Shown here one piece after another: positions 43,628-52,488 of a stretch of DNA of 64,000 bases; the stretch's first letter is position 1, and each line of letters begins with the position of its first letter. This stretch comes from Ideonella paludis (GTDB lineage: Bacteria > Pseudomonadota > Gammaproteobacteria > Burkholderiales > Burkholderiaceae_C). The notes beneath the pieces are model-generated. The model saw only the letters and a list, made by a program, of their open reading frames with translations. It had not been told where the DNA came from and made no database searches. The position numbers were made by a program, and so were the translations under genes. The stretch is taken from NCBI RefSeq assembly GCF_018069865.1, contig NZ_JAGQDG010000001.1, positions 744,001 to 808,000 of the forward strand, written 5' to 3'.

Positions 43628-45016
43628 ATGAAGCGACGGACTCTTTTGCAAGCCGCAGGCCTGAGTGCAGCGGTGTTGGGATGTGGTGGTGGTGGAGATG
43701 CGCCAACACCGCCAACACCGCCACCACCGCCCGCGCCCCCGCCTCCATCTGGAGGTCGGAACATCCTGATGATCTCCATCGATGATCTCAACGATTGGGT
43801 CGGGTTCCTGAAGGGGCATCCACAAGTCAAGACACCAAACATCGACGCTTTGGCGGCACGGTCCACCGTGTTTGAGCGCGCCTACTGCACTGCGCCCACC
43901 TGTACCGGCTCACGGGCCGGCGCGCTGACGGGGCTGTCGGTGCAATCCACGGGTGTCTGGGACCTGAACCATACCTTCAGGGCGCTGAACCCTGGTAAGC
44001 CGATGGTGGATGACATGCTGCGTAGCGCGGGGTTTACTACCCAAATCATCGGCAAGGTAGATCATGTGTTCAAACTGGGCGATCAACCTCTGCCCGACAC
44101 CATCCCTTATGCCAATAAGAGCTGTGCCAATGTGCCCACACTTGGCGTTGGCGCATTTGACTGGGGCCCGACGGAGGGGCCGGATAGTGATCATCCGGAC
44201 TACCGCTTCGCCCAAGCCGGTATTGATTTCTTGGCTCAGGCGTCCACCACTCAACCCTTTTACTTGGCTGTAGGCTTGGTTCGTACGCATGTGGGTTGGT
44301 ACGTGCCCAAGCGCTTCTTCGACATGTATCCCAAAGACAGTTTGGTGCTGCCGAGCCCGCCGATCGACGATTTGGATGACCTTGGCCCTGCTGGCAAAGC
44401 CATGGCCTTGAAGTTCAATTTTCACGATTGCATCACCCGGCAAAACCTCTGGGCAGATGCGGTGCAGGCCTACCTTGCCAGCATCTCCTGGGTCGACGAA
44501 CAGGTGGGGCGGTTGATCGCAGCCCTAGAAGCGAGCCCTCATGCAAAGACCACCAACGTAGTACTTTGGAGTGACCACGGCTTTCATCTAGGTGAAAAGT
44601 TTCATTGGCACAAGCAAGCGCTGTGGGAGCGCAGCACGCGAGTGCCGTTTCTCTTCAAACCTGCGACTCAAAGTGCGGGTACCACGGTCAGCGCTTGCGT
44701 CAGTTTGAGGGATATGGTTCCTACACTGCTGGACTATGCGGGTGTCGCACCGGCTTACACCATGGACGGTCGCAGCCTCAGAGGTTTAGTGGAGCAACCA
44801 AAGCGCGAGTGGAATGTGCCGGTGCTGACCACTCACCAACAACATGACCATGCGGTGCGTACCGAGTCTTGGCGCTACATCCGCTATGCGAATGGCGAGC
44901 GCGAGTTGTATGACGTGCGCCAGGACCCAGAGGAATATCGTAATTTGGCTGGCGAGGCCGCCAATGCTGCCGTGATGGCTGAGCTGGATCAGCTGATGCC
45001 CCCTCGGCCGAATTGA
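43628..45016 (+). CDS. Sulfatase-family hydrolase, exported, variant active-site motif
   Basis: 462 residues. The N-terminus MKRRTLLQAAGLSAAVLGC has both an RRxLL Tat-like pattern and a lipobox, followed by a Pro-rich linker. The alkaline-phosphatase-fold sulfatase domain shows NILMISIDDLNDWVGFLKGHP (metal Asp pair), NVVLWSDHGFHLGEKFHWHK and DVRQDPEEYRNLAGE, like iduronate-2-sulfatase relatives. The formylglycine position reads CTGSR in APTCTGSRAGALTG; the usual CxPSR proline is glycine, so maturation may be altered. Its neighbours suggest surface polysaccharide remodelling. Codon use is less GC-rich than flanking core genes. Confidence 0.9.
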   Translation: MKRRTLLQAAGLSAAVLGCGGGGDAPTPPTPPPPPAPPPPSGGRNILMISIDDLNDWVGFLKGHPQVKTPNIDALAARSTVFERAYCTAPTCTGSRAGALTGLSVQSTGVWDLNHTFRALNPGKPMVDDMLRSAGFTTQIIGKVDHVFKLGDQPLPDTIPYANKSCANVPTLGVGAFDWGPTEGPDSDHPDYRFAQAGIDFLAQASTTQPFYLAVGLVRTHVGWYVPKRFFDMYPKDSLVLPSPPIDDLDDLGPAGKAMALKFNFHDCITRQNLWADAVQAYLASISWVDEQVGRLIAALEASPHAKTTNVVLWSDHGFHLGEKFHWHKQALWERSTRVPFLFKPATQSAGTTVSACVSLRDMVPTLLDYAGVAPAYTMDGRSLRGLVEQPKREWNVPVLTTHQQHDHAVRTESWRYIRYANGERELYDVRQDPEEYRNLAGEAANAAVMAELDQLMPPRPN

Positions 45017-45142
45017 GTTGAACTTAAGTGTGATCTGCGAGAGAACCTAACTGCTGTTTACGTTCATGCGCTGACCTTTTTCTGCCGAAACCCCTGACAT
45101 GCGTGGCTGCTGGTTGCCACGCCTTGGTAACTGGGGGCAGGC

Positions 45143-46540
45143 ATGGTCGGTACAAACGCCGTTGGGCAGCAGTGTGCAAAACGTAACCATCTCAGGCGGA
45201 CGCACTTCTTTGGATTGACCTTGCTCGCGGCTTGGGCGCTCGTGGCTTGCGGTGGTGGCGGGGGCGGTGGCGAGGTGCCCACGGGCGTGACTCCTCCCAC
45301 AGAGCCGCCTGCGGCTATCCCAGGTGACGACGGGCAAAGCACGGGTCCAGCGTTGAATCTCAACGCTGAAAGCTTCCGTTTCAAGCCGTCGGCAGCCCAT
45401 GCTGAGCTCGCAGCATTGGAAGCAGTCGTTGATCAGGGATCCCTCTTCGCGGCATGGAACCCGAACGATCCGAATACAGCGCTGAAGCCTGGCATGAAAG
45501 TCATGTTTTTTGGAACTGCCGAGGGCTGCACCGCCAATACTCAAGGACCCTTGCAAGCCATACCAAACACTCGCTTGGCAGAGTTAGCCGAACTCACCGG
45601 CCTGGCCGTCAATGCAGTCTCTGATCGCTTGACGTGGACCCCCTCGGGGGATGTGGATGGGTGTGAGAGCAGCACTCGCAGTCGAGCGGGCGGATCGTCT
45701 GTGTTCGTCAATGCTGACAATCAGAAGGGTGCTGTTGCGCTGGTGACGACGTCTGGGCCTCAGGCAGATGGACGTGCCCCTTTCTTGGGGCCATTCAATG
45801 CGCAGGGGCAGAACGGGCAAGGAGCGAATGCCTACATCTCAGGTAGCTTTGTGAACTTCCGCCAACCCTGGTGGAAGGCAGATCCACTTCAGCCGTGGCT
45901 CACCAGTGGCACGGCCAGAATTCAAAGCGTGCAGAGTGTCGGCGGGGTAAGAGTGCCGAGCGCCTCAAGTGTCGTCGTTCAAGCCAAACAACAAATGATG
46001 GCAACCTTTCTGAATACTTCTTGTGCCCGGGAGCTGTCGGCCCAGGGCAAGCCGTGCCAAATACAGTACCTCTTCAATACCAGCATTCAGCGATCTGGTG
46101 TGTCCGACTGGTCGCTCGTTGACTGGTTCAATAAGCCCGGCATTTGGTTTGATCCCGCGCAGGGCAATATTCCTGTTGTCGATGGGCCCGTGCCTAGCGC
46201 AGGTCGCGCCGCCATCGAGCCAACGATGGGCGTGGCGCTATACAGCTCCCAAGGTAGCAGTACGCAGTACAGAGCTTTCGCCGGCCGCACGTTTGATGTA
46301 ACCATTACGTTTGAACAGCTGAAACACGTATTGCGCTACACGACGGCTAAAGCCACATCTTCTGCTCTGGAAACTCTCTCCGATGCGCAACTGCGAAGTG
46401 AATGGGGCACAGGTTGGGACCAGCCGTCCGCATGGGTGTTGCTGTCCGCTGACATTGGGCAAGAGGTTTACAACCCTGCTGCGGGGCTGAGAGTCGAGAT
46501 CGCCGGAGGATTCAGCTCAATGTTTGTAGGCCCCCAGTAA
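45143..46540 (+). CDS. Hypothetical lipoprotein
   Basis: 465 residues. The signal HFFGLTLLAAWALVAC-GGGGGGG is a lipoprotein signal with lipobox LVAC, and a Pro/Thr linker follows. The body includes LKPGMKVMFFGTAEGCTANTQGPLQAIPNTRLAEL, paired cysteines, and LRVEIAGGFSSMF at the end. No family recognised. It lies 9 bp before the acetyltransferase gene. The true start could be a few codons downstream, since the first 18 residues are unusually basic for a signal. Confidence 0.78.
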   Translation: MVGTNAVGQQCAKRNHLRRTHFFGLTLLAAWALVACGGGGGGGEVPTGVTPPTEPPAAIPGDDGQSTGPALNLNAESFRFKPSAAHAELAALEAVVDQGSLFAAWNPNDPNTALKPGMKVMFFGTAEGCTANTQGPLQAIPNTRLAELAELTGLAVNAVSDRLTWTPSGDVDGCESSTRSRAGGSSVFVNADNQKGAVALVTTSGPQADGRAPFLGPFNAQGQNGQGANAYISGSFVNFRQPWWKADPLQPWLTSGTARIQSVQSVGGVRVPSASSVVVQAKQQMMATFLNTSCARELSAQGKPCQIQYLFNTSIQRSGVSDWSLVDWFNKPGIWFDPAQGNIPVVDGPVPSAGRAAIEPTMGVALYSSQGSSTQYRAFAGRTFDVTITFEQLKHVLRYTTAKATSSALETLSDAQLRSEWGTGWDQPSAWVLLSADIGQEVYNPAAGLRVEIAGGFSSMFVGPQ

Positions 46541-46549
46541 ACTGACTGA

Positions 46550-47344
46550 ATGTCACTGAACATTGTTGCTTTCGAGCCGCTTCTGCGAGTCATGGGCCTC
46601 AAGCCCACCTTGGCTCGTTTTGCACCCAAGAGCCGGTTTCGCACCCTCAAGACGATACTGCTGAGGGACAGTCCGTTGACGTCCTCGTTGAAGGCGGACT
46701 TCGACGACAGCTGTTTCTTGACTCTACCTGTAGAGGCCGATATTGAGACATGGTGCAGTCAGGTTACGCTGCAACTCCATGCCGGCAAGCTGCGCTATAG
46801 CGGCGTACATCTGGCCTTCTTGAGTAACCGCTGTGCTCTGAGTGTCGTGCTTGGTGATGATCAATTGAAAGTCATCATCGGCTCAGATTGCATCATCCGT
46901 GGCGGCTGGCAACTATTCGGGCGAGCCACCGTGTTTGTGGGTGATTGCACCACCATGGGGCAGGTTCGATTGATCGGGGCACGTGCAGATGTTGTGATTG
47001 GTGATGACTGCCAGTTTTCGGATGAGGTCATTCTGCAGTCAAGCGACCAGCATCCGATCTTTGACCTTGAGTCTGGATTGGTGGTCAACGCAGACCGTCG
47101 CTCCATCTGGATTGATCGTCATGTCTGGATTGGCCGCAGAGCAATGGTTTTGCCAGATGCATGCATCGGTGCAGGCAGCATCGTGGCTGCTGGCGCGGTC
47201 GTGACTCAAGAGATACCCAAAGAATGCCTTGCCGCGGGCGTACCTGCCCGCGTGGTCAAGCAAAAAGTGGGATGGGCGAGAGAGTTTGGGCAAAAGCCGC
47301 CGCAAATCTGCGGCGATACCATCGACGTTGCTGACAACGACTAG
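46550..47344 (+). CDS. Hexapeptide-repeat (left-handed beta-helix) acyltransferase
   Basis: 264 residues. Repeats of the [LIV]-G-x4 type run from about residue 100 to 230 (VIIGSDCIIRGGWQLFGRATVFVGDC; DVVIGDDCQFSDEVILQSSDQHPI), then WIDRHVWIGRRAMVLPDACIGAGSIVAAGAVVTQEIPKECLAAGVPARVVKQ, the standard O-acetyltransferase end. Active-site histidine probably in SSDQHPIFD. The acceptor is likely a polysaccharide or lipid-linked sugar. Its 3' end overlaps the convergent PhyH gene by 4 bp. Confidence 0.9.
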   Translation: MSLNIVAFEPLLRVMGLKPTLARFAPKSRFRTLKTILLRDSPLTSSLKADFDDSCFLTLPVEADIETWCSQVTLQLHAGKLRYSGVHLAFLSNRCALSVVLGDDQLKVIIGSDCIIRGGWQLFGRATVFVGDCTTMGQVRLIGARADVVIGDDCQFSDEVILQSSDQHPIFDLESGLVVNADRRSIWIDRHVWIGRRAMVLPDACIGAGSIVAAGAVVTQEIPKECLAAGVPARVVKQKVGWAREFGQKPPQICGDTIDVADND

Positions 47345-48366
47345 CGGCGCGAAATGCCACCATCGAACAAGATCGGTGCGCGCCCATCAGGGCGCATCTT
47401 TGCCAAGGCGTAATGGCGGCATGAAAAACCATCACCTGTCGGCATTAGATGCTCGTGATAGTCAGCACCAATCCTGCTCATGTAATTTGCCTTGACACTC
47501 TTCGGGGCGAAGTGAAGCACGTAGCTGCGTCGCGTATGCAAAGTGCTGATACGTGTGCCGCCGTGCGGCAAGTCTGCATGCCAAAGCAACACATCACCCT
47601 TCTTTGGCAAGAAGGTCTCAAGGGTCAGGCCGGCCGCCTCGGAGCGCTCCCGTAGGCTCTTGAGGTAACGCTGATGCTCTTCAACTCCATCTTGAGACTG
47701 AATCCAGTGCTTTCGTGTGCCGCCGAAGAGATCGTGTGGCAGTCGGTGTCCGCCTGGGTAGTAACAAAGCTCTCCTGTACCAGGCTGCACATCTTCCAAA
47801 GCAATCCAGATGGCAGCCAATGCCAAAGGCTTTCGAGAGACAACGTATGCGGTATCTTGGTGCACCGCTTGCTGTGAACCATACTCAAAGTACAGCGACT
47901 GGATGGCCAGTGCCGGTTCCCCGAATATCAAATTCAGCAGCCGTGACGCTCGGGGTGTGAAGACCGCCTCACGGGCCGCTGCTGAGACGGCGTACAGATC
48001 AATGATACGGTGACCTAGGTGAAACTCCTCGATATGTGCTGGGTTGATATAGGCCCCTTTATCCCGGACGACATAGTCGCCTGGGTTCGATCTCACACGA
48101 TGTGCGTCAGCTACGATCTGATCAGCCAAAGCCTCGGAAATGGCCCCAGGAATGACCAAATAGCCCTGCGAGATGAACTGTCGCAAGTCGGCCGCAGCTA
48201 GCGCATCGAGACCCAGCCGATCGGCCTGATCTAGGGCATTGTTTTGGTCGATCCACAACTCCCCGAGAGGCGAATCAGCCGCTCTAGGCACTTTGGGCGA
48301 TGCGTCAGCATCGGAGTTGGCGGGCGCTGGTGTCGCCGCTTCCCTTTTCTTAAAAAATCCGAACAT
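47341..48366 (-). CDS. Phytanoyl-CoA dioxygenase (PhyH)-family Fe(II)/2-oxoglutarate oxygenase
   Basis: 341 residues. QGYLVIPGAISEALADQIVADA is the PhyH N-terminal part; the iron site shows HxD in AVHQDTAYVVS and the distal His with 2-oxoglutarate Arg in HGGTRISTLHTRRSYVLHF. The N-terminal 35 residues are low-complexity. Many bacterial PhyH proteins hydroxylate small molecules or sugars; the substrate is not evident. Base composition is less GC-rich than adjacent tldD. Confidence 0.88.
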   Translation of the reverse strand: MFGFFKKREAATPAPANSDADASPKVPRAADSPLGELWIDQNNALDQADRLGLDALAAADLRQFISQGYLVIPGAISEALADQIVADAHRVRSNPGDYVVRDKGAYINPAHIEEFHLGHRIIDLYAVSAAAREAVFTPRASRLLNLIFGEPALAIQSLYFEYGSQQAVHQDTAYVVSRKPLALAAIWIALEDVQPGTGELCYYPGGHRLPHDLFGGTRKHWIQSQDGVEEHQRYLKSLRERSEAAGLTLETFLPKKGDVLLWHADLPHGGTRISTLHTRRSYVLHFAPKSVKANYMSRIGADYHEHLMPTGDGFSCRHYALAKMRPDGRAPILFDGGISRR

Positions 48367-48427
48367 TAATTCTCCTCCTGATCTTCGGGTCTGTAACCTG
48401 GCCTCTCTGGGCTTCTTCTCAATGGGC

Positions 48428-49891
48428 TTAGGCAGTCCCCCCCACCGTCAGCCGCTCAATGCGCAGCGTGGGCTGGCCCACGCCCACGGGCACGCTTTGG
48501 CCGTCTTTGCCGCAGGTGCCGACGCCGCTGTCGAGTTGAAGGTCGTTGCCGATCATGCTGACACGGCCCATGGCTTCGGGGCCGTTGCCGATCAGGGTGG
48601 CGCCCTTGACGGGGTAGAGGATCTTGCCGTTCTCAACCCAGAAGGCTTCGGAGGCTGAGAACACGAACTTGCCGCTGGTGATGTCGACCTGGCCGCCGCC
48701 AAAGTTGGTGGCGTAGAGGCCGCGCTTGATGCTGGCGACGATTTCCTCGGGGCTCTTGTCGCCGGGCAGCATATAGGTGTTGGTCATGCGCGGCATGGGC
48801 ACGTGGGCATAGCTTTCGCGGCGGCCGTTGCCGGTGGGCTTCACGCCCATCAGGCGGGCGTTCATGCTGTCTTGCATATAGCCGCGCAGGATGCCGTCTT
48901 CGATCAGCACATTGCGCTGGGTCGGGTTGCCTTCGTCGTCCACATTGAGCGAGCCACGACGGTCGGCCATGGTGCCGTCGTCCAGCACCGTCACGCCCTT
49001 GGCGGCCACGCGCTGGCCGATGCGGCCGGAGAAGGTGGACGAGCCCTTGCGGTTGAAGTCGCCTTCCAGGCCGTGGCCCACGGCTTCGTGCAGCATCACG
49101 CCGGGCCAGCCGGGGCCTAGCACCACGGTCATCTCACCGGCGGGCACCGGGCGGCTCTCCAGGTTGGTCAGAGCGGCGTTCACCGCCTGATCCACGTATT
49201 GCTCAAGTTGCGCTTGCTGGAAGTAGCCCAGGCCAAAGCGGCCACCGCCGCCGCCCGAGCCCACTTCGCGGCGGCCGTTTTGCTCGGCAATCACCGTCAG
49301 GGACAAGCGCACCAGCGGGCGCACGTCGGCGGCCCGGGTGCCGTCAGCGCGGGCCACCATCACCACGTCGTACTCGGCTGCCACACCGGCCATGACCTGC
49401 ACGATGCGCGGGTCGCGGGCGCGGGCCATTTGTTCGATCTTCTCCAGCAGCGCGACCTTCTGGGTGCTGTCCAGCGAGGCGATCGGGTCCATGGGCGCAT
49501 ACAGCGTGCGGCTGCGCGCTAACTTGGTCGGCGTGCCCACCTTGACGCGGCGGCTCTGGCCAGCGGCGGCAATGCTGCGCACGGTGCGGGCGGCGTCCAG
49601 CAGCGCGGCGTCAGACAGATCGTCGGAATAGGCAAAGGCGGTTTTCTCGCCGGCCACCGCCCGCACACCAACGCCTTGGTCGATGGAGAAGCTGCCACTT
49701 TTGACGATGCCCTCTTCCAGGCTCCAGCCTTCATGGCGGGTGTACTGGAAGTAAAGGTCAGCGTCATCGACCTTGTGCTCGCCAATGGTGGCCAAGGCCC
49801 GCGCCAGGCTGGCCTCGTTCAGACCGTAAGGGTCAAGCAGCAATTGCTGGGCCTGGGCCAAGCGCTCAAGAGTGGGGTCGCGAGAGATCAT
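48428..49891 (-). CDS. tldD: Metalloprotease TldD
   Basis: 487 residues, close to the family's usual 480. TldD works with TldE/PmbA to trim peptides. Visible features are the HExxxH zinc motif in GVMLHEAVGHGLEGDFNRKGSSTFSGRIGQ, RFGLGYFQQAQLEQYVDQAV upstream, and MRGYMQDSMNARLMG-type LIEDGILRGYMQDS and VGTCGKDGQSVPVGVGQPTLRI at the end. Start at 49891 (MISRDPTLERLAQAQ) fits the family. No pmbA in the window. Confidence 0.96.
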   Translation of the reverse strand: MISRDPTLERLAQAQQLLLDPYGLNEASLARALATIGEHKVDDADLYFQYTRHEGWSLEEGIVKSGSFSIDQGVGVRAVAGEKTAFAYSDDLSDAALLDAARTVRSIAAAGQSRRVKVGTPTKLARSRTLYAPMDPIASLDSTQKVALLEKIEQMARARDPRIVQVMAGVAAEYDVVMVARADGTRAADVRPLVRLSLTVIAEQNGRREVGSGGGGGRFGLGYFQQAQLEQYVDQAVNAALTNLESRPVPAGEMTVVLGPGWPGVMLHEAVGHGLEGDFNRKGSSTFSGRIGQRVAAKGVTVLDDGTMADRRGSLNVDDEGNPTQRNVLIEDGILRGYMQDSMNARLMGVKPTGNGRRESYAHVPMPRMTNTYMLPGDKSPEEIVASIKRGLYATNFGGGQVDITSGKFVFSASEAFWVENGKILYPVKGATLIGNGPEAMGRVSMIGNDLQLDSGVGTCGKDGQSVPVGVGQPTLRIERLTVGGTA

Positions 49892-50046
49892 CGGCGGATT
49901 GTAGGAGCCCGCCCCTCTTCGTGGGGAACAGGGATTTACGTGTCTTTGCATAGCCGGGGTCGGCTGCCCGGGTGCGGCTGTCGTTGAATCAAGGCCTCGC
50001 AGCACAACGCGCTGCGAACAAACCCAAACCCACCGCAGGAGTTGAT

Positions 50047-50439
50047 ATGAAGATTCGCACCACCTTGACTGCCCTTGGCCTGGCTTTGGCCGCTGCTGGC
50101 ACCTTTGCTCAAACCACGAACCCGCCCGCAGTGCCCCCGATGACAGGCGCTGCCTCCAAGCCTCTGGACATGAATGCCCGCGAAAAGATGCAGGAAAAGC
50201 GCATCGAAAAGGGCATGGCCAACGGCGAGATCAGCAAGCACGAAGCCAAGCGCCTGAAGATGGAGCAGCGCGGCATTGACCGTGCCCAGAAGCGCGCCGA
50301 AGCGGATGGCCAGGTGACCGACAAAGAGCGCGCCCGCATCGACCGCATGCAAGACCGCGCCAGCAAGGACATCAAGCGCCAGCGCCATGATGAGCAAAAA
50401 GCCAAGCCCCCCGTGGATGGCGGCGCGCCCAAGCAATAA
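50047..50439 (+). CDS. Small exported charged helical protein
   Basis: 130 residues, GCAGGAG ribosome site. Signal peptide KIRTTLTALGLALAAAGTFAQ is followed by a Lys/Arg/Glu-rich helical region (MQEKRIEKGMANGEISKHEAKRLKMEQRGIDRAQKRAEADGQVTDKERARIDRMQDRAS) with two related GEIS.xEA/GxVTxKE helix-loop units, somewhat like EF-hand-less calcium-linker repeats. No function known; likely periplasmic. Confidence 0.82.
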   Translation: MKIRTTLTALGLALAAAGTFAQTTNPPAVPPMTGAASKPLDMNAREKMQEKRIEKGMANGEISKHEAKRLKMEQRGIDRAQKRAEADGQVTDKERARIDRMQDRASKDIKRQRHDEQKAKPPVDGGAPKQ

Positions 50440-50480
50440 ACAAGGCTGAACGCGCGTCCTGTCAGGCCTGAGGGCTCAGG

Positions 50481-51395
50481 TCATTCGTCAGCCGCGTCCT
50501 CGTCGTCCGCCGCTTGCCGCAAGGCCAGCGCGCGGGCGTACAGCGCATTGCGCGGGGCGCCGCACAAATCGGCCACCAGGCTGACGGCCTGTTTCAGAGG
50601 CAGCAGCGGCACCAAGGTCTGCAAGGCCCGCTCCGCCGCTTCTGGGATCGCAGCCTCGTCTTCAGCCCCCACCACCTGAGCGTGCAGCACGATCGCAAAC
50701 TCACCCCGGCCGCGCTGGGTGTCCGCAGCCAGCCAGGCCGGCAGCTCGGCGGCCGGCAGGGTGCAGATCTGCTCGAATTGCTTGGTGAGCTCCCGGCAGA
50801 CCGTCACCAGCCGCTGGGGGCAGGTGCTGGCCAGGCCGCCAAACAAGGTGTCGATGCGGTGCGGCGCTTCAAACAGCACGGTGCTGCGCACCTCAGCCGC
50901 CGCCGACGCCAGCGCTTGGGCTCGCTCCTGGCCCTTGGCCGGCAAGAAACCCGCAAACACATGGCCCAGGGGCGCACCCGCGTCGCCCGCCACGCTCAGG
51001 GCCGTGACCACGCTGCTGGCGCCGGGCAGTGGCATCACGCGCAAGCCGGCAGCCCGCACTTGGGCCACCAAGATGGCGCCAGGGTCCGACACACCGGGCG
51101 TGCCCGCATCGCTGACATAGGCCACACGCTCCCCGGCCTGCAGGCGCGCCAGCACCTTGGCCGAGGCCTCATGCTCGTTGTGGTCGTGCAGGGCGATCAG
51201 GGGTTTGTGCAGCCCCAAATGACGCAGCAGGCCGGCGCTGACCCGCGTATCCTCGCAAGCCACGGCATCGCACAGCGCCAACACATGAATGGCGCGCAGG
51301 CTGAAGTCCGCCAAATTGCCGATGGGCGTGGCCACCATATAAAGCGTGCTGGGCGGGTGTTGCTGCCCGCCCGCCACACTGGCAGCCACAGACAC
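50481..51395 (-). CDS. rsmI: 16S rRNA (cytidine-1402-2'-O)-methyltransferase RsmI
   Basis: About 304 residues of the SAM-dependent tetrapyrrole-methylase fold: LYMVATPIGNLADFSLRAIHVLALCDAVACEDTRVS, ALHDHNEHEASAKVL, YVSDAGTPGVSDPGA and PLPGASSVVTALSVAG with VLFEAPHRI. Only GTG/TTG starts are available (51428, 51395 or later); I list GTG 51395. It is divergent from yraN, and a start at 51428 would overlap yraN by 8 bp, an arrangement often seen at rsmI/yraN. Confidence 0.92.
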   Translation of the reverse strand: MSVAASVAGGQQHPPSTLYMVATPIGNLADFSLRAIHVLALCDAVACEDTRVSAGLLRHLGLHKPLIALHDHNEHEASAKVLARLQAGERVAYVSDAGTPGVSDPGAILVAQVRAAGLRVMPLPGASSVVTALSVAGDAGAPLGHVFAGFLPAKGQERAQALASAAAEVRSTVLFEAPHRIDTLFGGLASTCPQRLVTVCRELTKQFEQICTLPAAELPAWLAADTQRGRGEFAIVLHAQVVGAEDEAAIPEAAERALQTLVPLLPLKQAVSLVADLCGAPRNALYARALALRQAADDEDAADE

Positions 51396-51420
51396 AAGCG
51401 ACGAGGACGAGGAGGGGGTG

Positions 51421-51837
51421 ATGGTCACGGCAAGCAAGCAGAAGCCAGCGCAACAGCCGGCGCCGAATGTCGGGGTGAGGGGCGAAACAGGAGCCCAGGC
51501 CGAGGCCCAAGCGCTGGAGGTCTTGCGCCGCCACGGGCTGACGCTGGTCGAGCGCAATTATCGGGTGGCCCGCGGGCCCTCGCGCCGAGCCGGTGAAATC
51601 GACCTCATCATGCGCGATCGCGACGGCACCTTGGTGTTCATCGAGGTGCGCGCGCGGCGCAATGCCCGCCATGGCGGAGCCGCCGCCAGCGTCACGCACA
51701 GCAAACAGGCCAAGCTCATTTTTGCGGCCCAGTGTTACCTCAGCCGTCTGCCGCATCTGCCGCCGTGTCGTTTTGATGTGGTGGCGGTCGACGCGGGTGA
51801 GGTGCAGTGGCTCAAAGCGGCCTTTGAGGCCTATTGA
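51421..51837 (+). CDS. yraN: YraN/UPF0102 family protein
   Basis: 138 residues with ribosome site GAGGAGGGGGTG directly before ATG 51421. The nuclease-like (endonuclease-fold) UPF0102 motif is GAQAEAQALEVLRRHGLTLVERNYR, GEIDLIMRDRDGTLVFIEVRARRN and KQAKLIFAAQCYL, with the E-D-(EVR) acidic core conserved. Function unproven. Divergent from rsmI and followed by the diaA-like gene, as in E. coli. Confidence 0.93.
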   Translation: MVTASKQKPAQQPAPNVGVRGETGAQAEAQALEVLRRHGLTLVERNYRVARGPSRRAGEIDLIMRDRDGTLVFIEVRARRNARHGGAAASVTHSKQAKLIFAAQCYLSRLPHLPPCRFDVVAVDAGEVQWLKAAFEAY

Positions 51838-51901
51838 TCCCGCCGGTGCGGTCTTCATCGGCCGGCCGGAACTTTTCTGAGCGGCTGCGCCACTTATCAT
51901 C

Positions 51902-52462
51902 ATGAACATGCTTGAACAGCGCATCCAACAACATTTCTTCGAATCGGCGGACCTGATGTATCAGGTGGCCGAGCACCTCTCGCGGCCGATTGCTGAAGCC
52001 GCACAGATCATCACCACCTGCCTGACCAGCGGCGGCAAATTGCTGGTCCATGCTCACGGCGGCCCGGAATTGGCGCAGGCCTTCAGTGCCCGCCTGCTGC
52101 AGGGCTTTGAGCGCGACCGACCGGCGCTGGCCGCTGTGCCACTGGCGACGCTCAACGCGGAAGCCTTGGCGCAGTTGGCGGCCTTGGGTCATCCCGGCGA
52201 TTTGCTGGTAGCCCTGTGCCCGCAAGACGAAGACGCGCTGACGGCCGAGCTGATGGCTCAAGCCCATGCCAAAGACATGGGCGTGGTCATGCTCAGCGGT
52301 GGCATGGGGGGCCATTGGCCCTCATTGCTGCGCGATACCGACGTCTGGATCGCGGTGCCGCACGAGCGCCGTGCGCGGGTTCAAGAGCTGCATTTGCTGG
52401 CGCTGCATGCCTTGTGCGACGCCATTGACATTCAACTGCTGGGCGCCCACGAAGGCGCTTGA
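51902..52462 (+). CDS. diaA: SIS-domain protein, DiaA/GmhA type
   Basis: 186-residue sugar-isomerase (SIS) domain protein: IQQHFFESADLMYQVAEHLSRPIAEAAQIITTCL, GGKLLVHAHGGPELAQAF and LVALCPQDEDALTAELMAQAHAKDMGVVMLSGG with VPHERRARVQELHLLALHALCDAID. DiaA promotes DnaA assembly at oriC in E. coli. The family serine of GmhA substrates is altered (GGPELAQ for GNGGSAADAQ), which favours the non-catalytic DiaA role. Between yraN and dolP, its usual place. Confidence 0.85.
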   Translation: MNMLEQRIQQHFFESADLMYQVAEHLSRPIAEAAQIITTCLTSGGKLLVHAHGGPELAQAFSARLLQGFERDRPALAAVPLATLNAEALAQLAALGHPGDLLVALCPQDEDALTAELMAQAHAKDMGVVMLSGGMGGHWPSLLRDTDVWIAVPHERRARVQELHLLALHALCDAIDIQLLGAHEGA

Positions 52463-52488
52463 GCATTCTCCACTTGAGGGACTCTCCC

